Notes: generated by a model not told the origin, from the letters alone. A stretch of 64,000 bases of DNA from CAWUIO01 sp963922455 (GCA_963922455.1 CAWUIO010000001.1:1-64000); one strand, 5' to 3'. Positions 8,080 to 17,762 are shown, counted from the stretch's first letter. A program made the numbers and translations.

Positions 8080-9324
8080 ATGACTGTATCCACCAATCTT
8101 AAAATTGCCCTGTCGCACTTGACTTCACGCGTGCGACAGGCCTTGGTAGCCGTGCTAAGTGTGACCTTCGGGATATCCATGTACATATTTATGAACAGTT
8201 TTATGTCAGGGGTAAACGATACACAAAATGATTTAGCTTTCAGCACCCTAGCCCATATACGGATCTACCAGGACCTGCCCGAAGATCATACCGATTTAAT
8301 TAGCCAAACTGTTTCCTCGAGCACCTTGGTACACCTTCGCAATCCCCGTTTGATTCAATATACAGAGGGGATACGCAATGCCCGGTCTATCCAAGACATT
8401 CTAAAACAAGAGCCCGAAATAGCCGGAGTCTCATCTGAAGTCAATGTACAAGTGTTTTTCCGAAACGGTGCCACCAACATCAATGGAAATTTATCGGGAG
8501 TGGACGTTCATTCAGAAGATGCCCTTTTCCACACCGCTGATTATATGGTGGAGGGCAATTGGTTTGACTTAGAAAAACGGAGCGATGGAATAATCTTAGG
8601 GAGTGGCTTGGCCCAGAAACTCAGCCTAGGCATGGACGATAAAGTAACGGTGCGCACCAGCCAAGGACTTAGTAAAGTCTACCAAATCATCGGGATTTTT
8701 GAGACCACCATTGCTCAAGTAGACAATTTAACTGCCTACATACGCATTCAAACAGCCCGGTCCCTCATCTCAGAAAACCCAGCCTATGTCTCAGATATTC
8801 AAATCAACCTACACGATTATAATCGGGCAGAAGAAATAGCCCAACGCTTGGCCCCCCACATAGACTACAAAGTCGAGTCTTGGTCTGAAGCCAATGGACA
8901 ACTGGTGGCTGGAAGCGTATTACGAAACGCCATCGCTTTGGCAGTTTCCTTGACAATTCTCTTGGTGGCCGGTTTTGGGATTTACAACATTATGAATATG
9001 ACCGTCAACGAAAAAATCCGGGAAATTGCCATTTTAAAAGCGATGGGATTTGACGGAAAGGATATCGTCCAGATCTTCCTCATTCAATCCATCATCATCG
9101 GACTGCTAGGGGGAATTAGCGGTATGGGATTGGGTTATGTCGTGTCCTACACTGTCAATCAGATCCCTTTTCAAATTGGGGGTTTAGAAAACCTACCCAT
9201 GACCTACTATACCCAAAACTACCTAATGGCCTTAGGTTTCGGGATCATTACGACCTTTTTGGCCGGTTATTTACCCGCCTACAAAGCTTCCAAAGTAGAT
9301 CCAGTTAGCATTATCCGTTCTTAA
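8080..9324 (+). CDS. ABC transporter permease, FtsX/MacB type
   Basis: Inner-membrane permease of the MacB/LolCE-like (FtsX, type VII ABC) family. It has one N-terminal membrane helix (about residues 20-45), a periplasmic MacB_PCD domain (about 45-275) and three C-terminal helices. The conserved coupling segment MTVNEKIREIAILKAMGF follows the second helix. The chosen ATG at 8080 lies just after the adaptor stop at 8072; an alternative at 8047 would overlap the adaptor gene by 26 bases. The protein is 414 residues and carries no ATPase domain, which is supplied by the next gene. Such pumps extract substrates from the periplasm or membrane; the cargo is unknown. Confidence 0.92.
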   Translation: MTVSTNLKIALSHLTSRVRQALVAVLSVTFGISMYIFMNSFMSGVNDTQNDLAFSTLAHIRIYQDLPEDHTDLISQTVSSSTLVHLRNPRLIQYTEGIRNARSIQDILKQEPEIAGVSSEVNVQVFFRNGATNINGNLSGVDVHSEDALFHTADYMVEGNWFDLEKRSDGIILGSGLAQKLSLGMDDKVTVRTSQGLSKVYQIIGIFETTIAQVDNLTAYIRIQTARSLISENPAYVSDIQINLHDYNRAEEIAQRLAPHIDYKVESWSEANGQLVAGSVLRNAIALAVSLTILLVAGFGIYNIMNMTVNEKIREIAILKAMGFDGKDIVQIFLIQSIIIGLLGGISGMGLGYVVSYTVNQIPFQIGGLENLPMTYYTQNYLMALGFGIITTFLAGYLPAYKASKVDPVSIIRS

Positions 9325-9343
9325 TTTAAACCTAGATAGAACC

Positions 9344-10027
9344 ATGAGCGCAAATTTTGCTTTATCTGTACAACATATTAATAAGTATTTTCACGAACCC
9401 CAGACTTTTCAAGTACTCAAAGACATTAGTTTTGATGTCAATCGAGGCGAGTTTTTGTCGGTCATCGGGAAGTCGGGTTCTGGAAAGTCTACCTTACTCT
9501 ACGTGCTGTCTACCATGGATACCGACTACGAAGGAGACTTGACCATCCACGGCACCTCCTTAAAAGGTAAAAATCAAAATGAACTAGCCGCCTTTCGAAA
9601 TGCCCATATCGGTTTTGTTTTTCAGTTTCACTATCTCTTGCCCGAGTTTACAGCTTTAGACAATGTGATGCTTCCGGCATTAAAACTGCGTAAAAAATCG
9701 GTAGAGGAAATCCGAGAGGATGCCATAAACAACCTTGGTCTCCTGGGCTTGTCCGATCAAGCCCTCAAACCGGCCAATAAACTTTCGGGTGGACAGCAAC
9801 AACGGGTAGCCATAGCCCGGGCCCTCATCAACGAGCCGGCAGTCATTATGGGCGATGAACCTACTGGTAACCTGGATTCTAAGAATACAGATATCGTGTT
9901 TGACATTTTCCGGCAATTGGCCGAAGAACGGGGCCAGACGATCATAGCGGTAACCCACGACGACGAGTTTGCCCAGAAGAGTGACCGGATCATAGAATTG
10001 GCCGATGGACTACTCATTCGTAGCTAG
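9344..10027 (+). CDS. ABC transporter ATP-binding protein, MacB/LolD type
   Basis: ATPase subunit of the same exporter, 227 residues. Walker A is GKSGSGKST, the signature is LSGGQQQR, and Walker B is VIMGDEPTGNLDS followed by the switch His in AVTHD. These fit the LolD/MacB branch that partners with FtsX-type permeases. It begins 20 bases after the permease stop and is the last gene of the operon. A structured repeat element starts 13 bases after its stop, between it and the convergent symporter gene. Confidence 0.93.
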   Translation: MSANFALSVQHINKYFHEPQTFQVLKDISFDVNRGEFLSVIGKSGSGKSTLLYVLSTMDTDYEGDLTIHGTSLKGKNQNELAAFRNAHIGFVFQFHYLLPEFTALDNVMLPALKLRKKSVEEIREDAINNLGLLGLSDQALKPANKLSGGQQQRVAIARALINEPAVIMGDEPTGNLDSKNTDIVFDIFRQLAEERGQTIIAVTHDDEFAQKSDRIIELADGLLIRS

Positions 10028-10040
10028 AAAAAGAATAAAC

Positions 10041-10172
10041 GGGGGCTTGCCCGCGCTATACCGTGGGTGCCCCCAATGAAAGGGTGGAGGGGCGCGGGCC
10101 GGGCTTTCGCTACTCGCTGCCTTTCCCCGCCAGGCCTGCACGAGCTCAAACATGCCGCTCTATCCCTAAGCC
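10041..10172 (+). repeat. Structured intergenic element, copy 4 (T type, forward)
   Basis: Begins GGGGGCTTGCCCGCG and ends ATCCCTAAGCC (closing pair GGCTT/AAGCC). The internal stem pairs GCCCGCG with CGCGGGC, followed by CGGGCTTTCGCTACTCGC and GAGCTCAAACATGCCG. It lies between convergent genes. Confidence 0.9.
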
Positions 10173-10216
10173 AGATTCTGAGCCGGACATGAACTTAGGC
10201 CCCAAAATCTCCATGT

Positions 10217-11803
10217 TTAATGAAAAACAAGATGCAACAAGATAAGCGATAGCAAGAGCCCTAGCCCCATATCCCGAATGCGGAGCGAGTCATAGTGGAT
10301 TAAGTGCTTAAAGGAGGTCCAGCCCTTGGGGAAGGAAGGCAAGATCAAGGCTCCCATGGCAATCAAAATAACCCACATGGCCCTTACAAAATAATTCATA
10401 TCCGGAAAAAACTGAATGAGAATAATATGCAATGGAATGGTAGATAAAAACGCCAGTCCGGATGCCCTAGGATTGGGTTTTAGTAACAGCACAGCCGAAC
10501 ATATCAAAACCACAATGCCACAATTGATGTAATAGCGCAGCTCATTTAAGGTATGGGTAAAAGCAGCTTCAGGGTTTTCAAACTTGACGTAGAGCAAGAC
10601 CAAACCCATTAATATTCCCGTTATGAGGGTAAACAAAATAGTCTGGCGGCCACTTTGGACCATCTCTTCATCGCTAGCGTGGGGTTTAAGATACGTCTTG
10701 TAAATATCTATCGACCAAAGCGTGGCCAGAGAATTAAACGTAGAATCTACCGTGCTCATCAAGGAGGCAAACAAGGCGCATAAAATAATACCTTTGAGTC
10801 CTATGGGCAAGTAAGTACTTACCAAGTAGGGAAAGGCCATGTCGGCCTCAGGCAAGCCTTGGGCTCCCAAAATACCACTCAAGGCGATACCCGGTACGAC
10901 AATAATCAGGGCCATAAAATACTTCGTAAGCCCCCCCACCATGAGTCCTACTTGGGCCTCCCGTAAATTACGGGCCGCTAATGATCGCTGAATGACCGAT
11001 TGATTGGCACACCAGTAGTTGATATTGAGCAAGAATAGGCCAAATATATGCGTCCAAGGCAAAGTTGGGTGGTCGGCGGCTAAGTGGAGGTGCATCAACT
11101 GAGGGGTCTTCTGGTAGAGCATCCCCCAGCCTCCCAGTTGATAAACAGCTACCAGCATGACCATAGTGCCACCCGTCAACAAAATAAAAAATTGGATGAT
11201 ATCGGTTTTTACTACGGCCTGTAAACCCCCAAAATAGGTATAGGTAGCCGAAAAACACCCTAGACCAATAAGCAAGTAGGCCACCCGGATCATGCGGTCA
11301 GGGTGCATCCACTGAAAATATTCGGTAAATACCAATTCGGCCGCATACGCTCCCCAAAATAAGGCGGCCCCCAGTGTAATAGTAGAAAATAAAGTGAGGT
11401 TGGCTAGCGAATACATGAGTGCCACCCTAGCCCCCATGCGTTTTTTGATAAACTGGGTAATGGTAAAAATCTTCTCTCTTAAGTATAGAGGCACAAATAC
11501 AAATACCGCCAAAAGAATCCCTTGTACGGCATTAATTTCCAGGCTTGCTTGGGCTAGGCCGTATACATAAGCCGAACCCATCATCCCCAAAAATTGATAG
11601 CCTTGGATATTCGTGGCAATCGTAGACAGGGCGACTGAGGGCCATCGAAGATTCCGAGAACTTAAAAAATAAGCTTCTGCACTGGCATTTTCCTTCACCC
11701 GGCCCCGCAGGGCTACGATCATAATGATACTAAAATATAAAAGGACAATCAGGAGGTCTATCACGCGAGAAAATTTAAACAAAACATACTTAACGTCGCT
11801 CAC
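10217..11803 (-). CDS. Sodium:solute symporter (SSS family)
   Basis: Inner-membrane sodium-coupled transporter of 528 residues with about 13 hydrophobic segments, a typical SSS length. Family-like features include YFLSSRNLRWPSVALSTIATNI near the N-terminus and the SLMSTVDSTFNSLATLWSIDIYK segment, which carries the conserved serines and asparagine of the sodium site region. The start overlaps the end of the upstream monooxygenase gene by 14 bases (11790-11803), so the two are co-translated. This pairing suggests the transporter imports the monooxygenase substrate, but the substrate (sugar, carboxylate or sulfonate-like) cannot be told from the sequence. Confidence 0.9.
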   Translation of the reverse strand: MSDVKYVLFKFSRVIDLLIVLLYFSIIMIVALRGRVKENASAEAYFLSSRNLRWPSVALSTIATNIQGYQFLGMMGSAYVYGLAQASLEINAVQGILLAVFVFVPLYLREKIFTITQFIKKRMGARVALMYSLANLTLFSTITLGAALFWGAYAAELVFTEYFQWMHPDRMIRVAYLLIGLGCFSATYTYFGGLQAVVKTDIIQFFILLTGGTMVMLVAVYQLGGWGMLYQKTPQLMHLHLAADHPTLPWTHIFGLFLLNINYWCANQSVIQRSLAARNLREAQVGLMVGGLTKYFMALIIVVPGIALSGILGAQGLPEADMAFPYLVSTYLPIGLKGIILCALFASLMSTVDSTFNSLATLWSIDIYKTYLKPHASDEEMVQSGRQTILFTLITGILMGLVLLYVKFENPEAAFTHTLNELRYYINCGIVVLICSAVLLLKPNPRASGLAFLSTIPLHIILIQFFPDMNYFVRAMWVILIAMGALILPSFPKGWTSFKHLIHYDSLRIRDMGLGLLLSLILLHLVFH

Positions 11804-12947
11804 CCAAGGCCAAGGGAGTGAGGGGAGGGGTCACAGGGATTCGCCCTTGCTCGTAGGCCAATGAAATATTGTTCAAACGAGGGAGTACGTAGCGGGCAAA
11901 AAGCTCACACTCTTGCCCGTGGGGATAGCCCGAAAAAATAAAAGACCGTATCCCCAAATCCATATAGCGCTTAATTTTAGCAAGAATTTGGTCAGGATCT
12001 CCTACCAAAGCCGCTCCACATCCCGACCGGGCCAGCCCAATTCCTGTCCAGAGATGGTCTTCTACATAATATTCTGAGTCGGAGGCTGCCCGCATTTCGG
12101 CCTGACGGGATACCCCATAAGATTTTGCGTCTAAAGCTCTCTCCCGGATTTCTTTGCCTTGATCCAAATTAAGATTAGCAATTAGATAATCAGCGTATTC
12201 CCGGGCTTCTCTTTCGGTTTCCCGAACAATCATATGTACCCGAAGTCCGAAGTCAACTGTACGCCCATAGGCGGCGGCTTGTTGGGTCATTTGCTGCATC
12301 AAAGCGATAATTTTATCTTCGGTTTCCGGCCACATCAAGTATACATCACAGTGCTGGGCACAAAGAGCTAGTCCAGGAGGGGAATACCCCCCAAAATAGA
12401 GTAAGGGCCCCCCGTTTTGCTGGTAAGGCTTCACCGGGGTGCTGGCTAACTGCAATTGATAATATTCTCCTTGAAGGTCAATAAAATCTTGAGTCCAACC
12501 TTGTTTTAAAATCTCAATCACTTCGCGGGAGCGTTGGTAACGCGCTTCGGAAGAAAGCTGGGTGCCCGGCAAATCGGAGGAAATAATGTTTATAGTTAAT
12601 CTTCCTTTCAGAATATGATCTAAGGTAGCCAAGGCCCGACCCAGCATGGGAGGGTGCACCTCACCGCAACGAATGGCCGTGAGTAAATTTATTTGCTGCG
12701 TTAAGGGCGCCACGGCCGAAGCAAACGTTAAGGTGTCTTGCCCAACTTGGTAAGAGGATGGGCATAATATATTTCTATATCCTAAGCGATCTGCTTTTAA
12801 AAGGATATTGGAAGCATTCCCCCAGCTACTTTTATAGTGAAAATCCCGGCGGCCCAGTTGCGGGTCATCTCCGTCACAAATTGGAGCAAACCAAGCTATT
12901 TCAGCTCCTGAGATCTCTTGGGACCGGGCTTTTATCGTTTCCGACAT
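11790..12947 (-). CDS. LLM-class flavin-dependent monooxygenase (SsuD-like)
   Basis: Bacterial luciferase-like, FMNH2-dependent oxygenase of 385 residues, closest in layout to alkanesulfonate monooxygenase SsuD. Recognisable stretches are SSYQVGQDTLTFASAVAP, LTAIRCGEVHPPMLGRALATLDH, LTINIISSDLPG and a C-terminal FIFSGYPHGQECELFARYVLP. SsuD enzymes release sulfite from alkanesulfonates; related LLM enzymes act on other C-S, C-N or C-P compounds, so the exact substrate is uncertain. No partner flavin reductase or SsuABC transporter is visible; an SSS symporter is overlapped instead. The gene is divergent from the multi-PAS activator, with an 18-bp palindrome between them. Confidence 0.85.
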   Translation of the reverse strand: MSETIKARSQEISGAEIAWFAPICDGDDPQLGRRDFHYKSSWGNASNILLKADRLGYRNILCPSSYQVGQDTLTFASAVAPLTQQINLLTAIRCGEVHPPMLGRALATLDHILKGRLTINIISSDLPGTQLSSEARYQRSREVIEILKQGWTQDFIDLQGEYYQLQLASTPVKPYQQNGGPLLYFGGYSPPGLALCAQHCDVYLMWPETEDKIIALMQQMTQQAAAYGRTVDFGLRVHMIVRETEREAREYADYLIANLNLDQGKEIRERALDAKSYGVSRQAEMRAASDSEYYVEDHLWTGIGLARSGCGAALVGDPDQILAKIKRYMDLGIRSFIFSGYPHGQECELFARYVLPRLNNISLAYEQGRIPVTPPLTPLALGERR

Positions 12948-13092
12948 AATGTAAAATCCAAATTGCCTAATTGAAAGGGCGGAATATCAATAGGATTTCT
13001 TTGAATTACAATTATTAAGTAAAATAATTATATGCTTCGTTTTTATGATTCCTAAAATTGGCTTGGCCTTCTATTTTGATAAAAAAAGGCAA

Positions 13093-13110
13093 GCCACGGT
13101 ATACCGTGGC
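13093..13110. promoter_or_regulatory. 18-bp perfect palindrome, probable operator
   Basis: GCCACGGTATACCGTGGC is perfectly self-complementary. It lies 45 bases before the ATG of the multi-PAS sigma-54 activator, between it and the divergent monooxygenase gene. Two near-identical motifs occur just after the activator gene (17605 and 17646). This spacing fits a site bound by the activator itself, for autoregulation or control of the divergent pair. Confidence 0.6.
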
Positions 13111-13154
13111 AAAATAATTTGTATATTGTTTTCAAACCTGCCAAATCTTATATT

Positions 13155-16100
13155 ATGTCTACCGAGTTTCAGCAAATACTTATAGAACCCCAGCTACAAA
13201 AACTGGTTGACAGTGCCCCAGACCCGGTTGTCATCCTAGATGCCGAAAAGGAAGTGTATGTCAGTGCCAACGACAAAGCCTTAGCGCTTTTTAAAATGCA
13301 AAGAGAAGAGCTTTTTGGCAGGGGGGTACTAGGCCTAAGCCCCTCCCAGATGTTTGGCCGGAGAACTCGGGAAATCGCCGAGGAAAAACTACAAGAAGTC
13401 CTTATTGGAGGTAATCCGGTGTTTGACTGGATTCATTTGAATTCGGCCGGAGAAGAGATGCAAACCGAAGTGCGTGCATTTCGTTGCCCACCTTATGACC
13501 GGCCTTTAGTTTGGACAACGATAATTGATAAGCGTGCCCGTGAAAAAACATTCAAAGGGATGCGGATTAGCGAGGAGAGGCTTTTTTTGGCCCTAGAAGT
13601 TACAGAAATGGGTTGTTACGATTGGTACCCTAAGGAGAACGCTTTACACTGGGATTTGCATATGCATCGGCTTTTTGGCTTGGACATAGATAGCCAACAC
13701 GACCGCAACCAATACTTTCTTACCGTGCTTCACTCCGAAGACCGGGCTATGGTGGTCCAGCAAATGTTTAAAGCTATTGACCCTCAAAATACTGATAATA
13801 GCTTTGATTACAACTATCGTATTTTTCGGAATGGAGAACTCCGTTACATTTCTTCTCGTGGCCTACTTATGCGTAATGAGCAAAATGAGGTAGTCCGTTT
13901 GGTGGGCATTTGCCGGGACGTTACCCACGAGCGGATAAGAGAAACCCTGCTCATTGATACCAGTCAAAGACTGCAACAAGCCCAAGAAATGGCCAAATTG
14001 GGCAGTTATGAAGTCAAATACGAGACGAATGAGGTTTGGTGGAGTAATGAGCTCTACCGTTTATTGGATATAGACTCTAGTATTGCCAGCCCCAATATGG
14101 ATTATTTTATAGACAAAATACATCCCGATGACCGGGCATTGGTGCAACAAACGTTTTCAAATCATCATAGCATATCCCATACCCGAGAAATTGAGTATCG
14201 TTATATGACCCAAGATGGAGAATATAAGCACATACGGGAGTTAATCTTTCCGGTCCTTAACCCAGAAAACAACGCTAATATTGGAATTAGAGGTATCTGC
14301 CAGGATATTACTGAGATAAAGAGTATACAAGCAGAAGCCGAAATGCTGGAAGCTCGTTGGAAATCTTTTGCCGAAAACACCTTTGATTGGTTAGCCATTA
14401 TTGATCAAAAAGGCATCATCCAATTTATAAACCGAATGCAGGAGGATATTCGGGAGCAAGATATCATCGGTAAAATGTCAATATATGATTACCTGGATAC
14501 TTCTGAGCACGAAGAAATTAAGAAAAAAATAAAACTGGTTTTTGAAGAAAAAAAAGTACAACACATAGAGATCTATTCTCCACCCTTAGACTTGTGGATA
14601 GGGAATTATGTAGCACCTATAATACAGCATGGAAAAGTAGTCCAGGCCTCCATTTTGGCCAGGAACCTCAATCCGGAAAAAGAAGTTGAGAAAAAACTTA
14701 ACTCCATTCAGCGCACCATGCAAGAGGCTCAAAGAATTGCCCGAATTGGTAGCTGGGACCTCAACTTGATTAGCCATGAGATCTTCTGGTCAGATGAGTT
14801 GTTTAGGATTTATGGCTTAAATCCTGAGCTAGGCCCTCCTCCTATGAAGACTCATATAGCCCACGTCCATCCGGATGATCGAGAAAAAGTAAAGCTAGCC
14901 TGTACCATGGCCGAAAGAGAAGGTACCCGTTTTTTTGCCGAATATAGAGCCTATCGCTATGATACGGGAGAAATAATCTATTTAAGAGCAGAAGGTGAAG
15001 TACTCAAAGATTCTTCGGGTAAAGTGGAGAGATTGGTAGGAAGTGTGCAAGACATTACGCTTCAAAAAGCCCATGAAAGGGAGTTACAAGATACGTTGCG
15101 TCAATTGCAACTTTCCATAGAGACTGCCGAATTGGGGGTATGGCGCTTTAATCTTAAAACTAAGAAGGAAATTTGGAACGAAGAGCTCAAAAAGAGCTAT
15201 GGCTTGGACGATCCCAGCATAGATATAGATAAGGTTAACTGGAAAGAATTCGTCCATCCTGAAGATATAGATTTTGTAGAGGAGCAATTACAAATAGCAT
15301 TACTTGGCCAAAAATTACAGGATATCCATTATCGAATTATCAATACCAAAGGAGAACTAAGGTATTTACAGGCCTACGTGAGTCCTGTATACAATGAAAG
15401 CGGAGAGGTAATTGAGCTTATTGATATCTCGGTAGACGTTACCAAACTTAAAGAAAGCGAACGGGCCCTCAAGGCCCGAGAATCCTTCTTGCAAACCATA
15501 CTGGATAATAACCTCTATGGTATAGTGATTACCGATGATGAGGGAAGGTATCAATTTGTCAATCAAGCCGCCGCCGATATGCTAGGCTATCCCCGCGAAA
15601 AAATGTTACAGATGAAAGTGGGGCAAATCCAGTCGGCTTCTTCCATTACCACACAGAATCAGTTTGAAACCTACCGCCAAAAAGGCCAAGACGTGGGAGA
15701 GTTTACCTTTTACCGCCCTGATGGACAGGCGCGCATACTTATGTACCAGGCTTTCCAAGTAGAAGACGCTATGCACGTAAGCATGTTGGCCGATATTACA
15801 GAGAAAAAACAAGCCGAGGAAGACCTTTTGTATTCCGAAGAAAAGTTTAGTAAAACTTTTCAGTATAACCCTACCATGATGATATTGGTAGATCTCGATA
15901 AACGCATGATCCTCGATATTAATGAAGCCTATCGGAAAGCTACTGGGTTTTCTGAGGAGGATGTGCTTAATATTCCGGGCAAACTAGGTTTTCTCGCCGA
16001 AAAAAATCAAATGGTAGAGGAAAACATCTTGCTTCTAAAAAAGAACAAATACCTAAAAGACCTCGAGATCAACCTCAAGTCCAAATCGGGGGAAATCATT

Positions 16101-17603
16101 CACGGAATCTTGTTTATGCAACTGGTAGAGCTAAAAGGAAGAGAACTATATATAGCCTCCATAATAGATATTAGCCAACGTTTAAAGACCGAAGAAAAGT
16201 TGCGAGAAAGCCAAGAAAAGTTCTCCAAAGCATTTCACGAGCACCCAGTAGCCATGCAAATAATGGATATTAAAAGTGGGATCCGCATGGAAGTAAATAA
16301 AATGCTTTGTGAGCTTACAGGGTATACCCAGGAAGAACTTATAGGTAGCTCCATACACGATTTAGACTTATGGAAAAATACCGCCAAAAAATTTGAAAGT
16401 ATTGAGGAGTTATTACAAAATAAATTCGTAAAAAACCTGCCGATCAGTATAATAACCAAGTCTGGCGAAATCAGAGAGCTTTTGGGTACCGCTTGTTTAC
16501 TAAATATGGGCGATGACAACCTGATTATTTCCTCCTATTTAGATGTAACCGAACAATTAGTAGCCGAGACGCAACTCAATGAAGCTTTTGAAAAAATAAG
16601 TCAGCTTAAAAACCAGTTACAAGCCGAAAACATGTATCTCCGCGAAGAAATTAAACTTCAAAATAATTTTGAAGACATGGTCTTTGCAAGCTCTCAGTTT
16701 AAAGGTGTCCTGACCCAAGTGGAGCAAGTGGCCCCTTTGGATGCCACCGTTCTCATACAAGGCGAAACAGGCACCGGTAAAGAGTTGATCGCTCGGGCAA
16801 TCCATAATCTAAGCCCCCGGAAATATCGGCCCATGATTAAGGTAAATTGTGGGGCCTTACCCCTTCACCTTATTGAAAGTGAGCTGTTTGGCTTTGAAAA
16901 AGGAGCCTTTACCGGGGCAACCCACACAAAAGTAGGCCGCTTCGAACTGGCCGACCAAGGCACTTTATTTCTGGATGAAATTGGGGAGATGCCACTAGAG
17001 GTGCAAGTAAAACTCTTGCGGGTCTTACAAGAAGGAGAGTTTGAAAGGCTGGGGTCTACGAAAACCACCAAGGTCAATGTTCGCATTATCGCGGCCACCA
17101 ACCGTGATCTAAAAAAATCGGTTGAGCTGAAAGATTTTCGCCAAGATTTATATTTTCGTTTGAGTGTATTTCCCATTCAAGTACCCCCACTTCGCGATAG
17201 AATAGAAGACATACCCATTTTAGTGGAGCACTTCGTCGATAAGTATACCAGCAAACACGGTAAAAAAATCCAGTACATCTCCGACGAAGCCATGGATTTC
17301 CTTCACACCTATAATTGGCCAGGCAATATTAGGGAACTGGAAAATCTGATTGAGAGGGCAGTTATCCTTTCCCCTAGTATTAGTTTACAAATTCCCGATA
17401 TAAACCCCAGCCCTAATAAACAATTAATCCGGGCTAGTGATTTAAGCTTGCAATCGGTGCTTCGTACTCACATTCTGAAAGTTTTGAGAAAATCCAATTG
17501 GAAAATTGATGGCGCCGAAGGGGCCGCCGTGGCATTGGGCTTAAAACCCAGCACCCTCAGAGACCGCATGAAAAAGCTCGGGATTAAACGCCCTACCCCA
17601 TAG
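13155..17603 (+). CDS. Multi-PAS sigma-54-dependent transcriptional activator
   Basis: Very large (1482 residues from this ATG) bacterial enhancer-binding protein. About nine PAS/PAC sensor modules in tandem fill the first 1140 residues, several opening with the same LxxAxxxAxxGSWxxN-like phrase. A short coiled coil then leads into a complete AAA+ domain: Walker A GETGTGKE (about 1203), sigma-54 contact loop GAFTGA (about 1250), then LDEIGEMP and LRVLQEGEFERLG. A Fis-type helix-turn-helix ends the protein (VALGLKPSTLRDRMKKLGI). There is no receiver domain, so sensing is presumably direct through PAS ligands. An earlier start at 13119 is less likely. Matching palindromes before and after the gene are probable binding sites. 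Confidence 0.93.
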   Translation: MSTEFQQILIEPQLQKLVDSAPDPVVILDAEKEVYVSANDKALALFKMQREELFGRGVLGLSPSQMFGRRTREIAEEKLQEVLIGGNPVFDWIHLNSAGEEMQTEVRAFRCPPYDRPLVWTTIIDKRAREKTFKGMRISEERLFLALEVTEMGCYDWYPKENALHWDLHMHRLFGLDIDSQHDRNQYFLTVLHSEDRAMVVQQMFKAIDPQNTDNSFDYNYRIFRNGELRYISSRGLLMRNEQNEVVRLVGICRDVTHERIRETLLIDTSQRLQQAQEMAKLGSYEVKYETNEVWWSNELYRLLDIDSSIASPNMDYFIDKIHPDDRALVQQTFSNHHSISHTREIEYRYMTQDGEYKHIRELIFPVLNPENNANIGIRGICQDITEIKSIQAEAEMLEARWKSFAENTFDWLAIIDQKGIIQFINRMQEDIREQDIIGKMSIYDYLDTSEHEEIKKKIKLVFEEKKVQHIEIYSPPLDLWIGNYVAPIIQHGKVVQASILARNLNPEKEVEKKLNSIQRTMQEAQRIARIGSWDLNLISHEIFWSDELFRIYGLNPELGPPPMKTHIAHVHPDDREKVKLACTMAEREGTRFFAEYRAYRYDTGEIIYLRAEGEVLKDSSGKVERLVGSVQDITLQKAHERELQDTLRQLQLSIETAELGVWRFNLKTKKEIWNEELKKSYGLDDPSIDIDKVNWKEFVHPEDIDFVEEQLQIALLGQKLQDIHYRIINTKGELRYLQAYVSPVYNESGEVIELIDISVDVTKLKESERALKARESFLQTILDNNLYGIVITDDEGRYQFVNQAAADMLGYPREKMLQMKVGQIQSASSITTQNQFETYRQKGQDVGEFTFYRPDGQARILMYQAFQVEDAMHVSMLADITEKKQAEEDLLYSEEKFSKTFQYNPTMMILVDLDKRMILDINEAYRKATGFSEEDVLNIPGKLGFLAEKNQMVEENILLLKKNKYLKDLEINLKSKSGEIIHGILFMQLVELKGRELYIASIIDISQRLKTEEKLRESQEKFSKAFHEHPVAMQIMDIKSGIRMEVNKMLCELTGYTQEELIGSSIHDLDLWKNTAKKFESIEELLQNKFVKNLPISIITKSGEIRELLGTACLLNMGDDNLIISSYLDVTEQLVAETQLNEAFEKISQLKNQLQAENMYLREEIKLQNNFEDMVFASSQFKGVLTQVEQVAPLDATVLIQGETGTGKELIARAIHNLSPRKYRPMIKVNCGALPLHLIESELFGFEKGAFTGATHTKVGRFELADQGTLFLDEIGEMPLEVQVKLLRVLQEGEFERLGSTKTTKVNVRIIAATNRDLKKSVELKDFRQDLYFRLSVFPIQVPPLRDRIEDIPILVEHFVDKYTSKHGKKIQYISDEAMDFLHTYNWPGNIRELENLIERAVILSPSISLQIPDINPSPNKQLIRASDLSLQSVLRTHILKVLRKSNWKIDGAEGAAVALGLKPSTLRDRMKKLGIKRPTP

Positions 17604-17604
17604 T

Positions 17605-17619
17605 CACGGTATTCCGTGG
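17605..17619. promoter_or_regulatory. Probable activator-binding palindrome, site 1
   Basis: CACGGTATTCCGTGG is a near-perfect dyad that shares CACGGTAT and CCGTGG with the palindrome upstream of the activator gene. It begins within two bases of the activator stop codon and about 130 bases before a -24/-12-like sequence. Confidence 0.55.
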
Positions 17620-17645
17620 TAGTGTCGGGCAGGCTTGGATTTGGT

Positions 17646-17660
17646 CACGGTATTTCGTGG
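17646..17660. promoter_or_regulatory. Probable activator-binding palindrome, site 2
   Basis: CACGGTATTTCGTGG is a second copy of the dyad, starting 41 bases after site 1, close to four helical turns, so both sites face the same side of the DNA. This is the usual layout of paired upstream activating sequences of sigma-54 activators. Confidence 0.55.
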
Positions 17661-17746
17661 TTTATTAACTGCCCACCTAGGAATGGCTTGTGGGTAACAT
17701 ATTGATAATAAGGGTTTTATAAAACAATTCTTGCCCATTCTCCTTG

Positions 17747-17762
17747 TGGCATATTACTTGGT
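17747..17762 (+). promoter_or_regulatory. Possible sigma-54 (-24/-12) promoter
   Basis: TGGCATATTACTTGGT resembles TGGCACGNNNNTTGCW, with TGGCA and TTG in register and G instead of C in the -12 GC. It lies about 90 bases after the second palindrome and upstream of the PAS/GAF sensor gene. The spacing fits control by the multi-PAS activator. The -12 mismatch keeps confidence modest. Confidence 0.4.

Noticed and set aside
10063..10245. Plus-strand ORF running through element copy 4
   Set aside because: It is made of the conserved repeat sequence; similar ORFs occur through other copies (20882-21079, 26642-26905, 62071-62322) in different frames, so they are not genes.
13108..13124. TGGCAAAATAATTTGTA as a sigma-54 promoter of the activator gene
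   Set aside because: The GG and GC positions are one base out of register and the -12 GC is missing.
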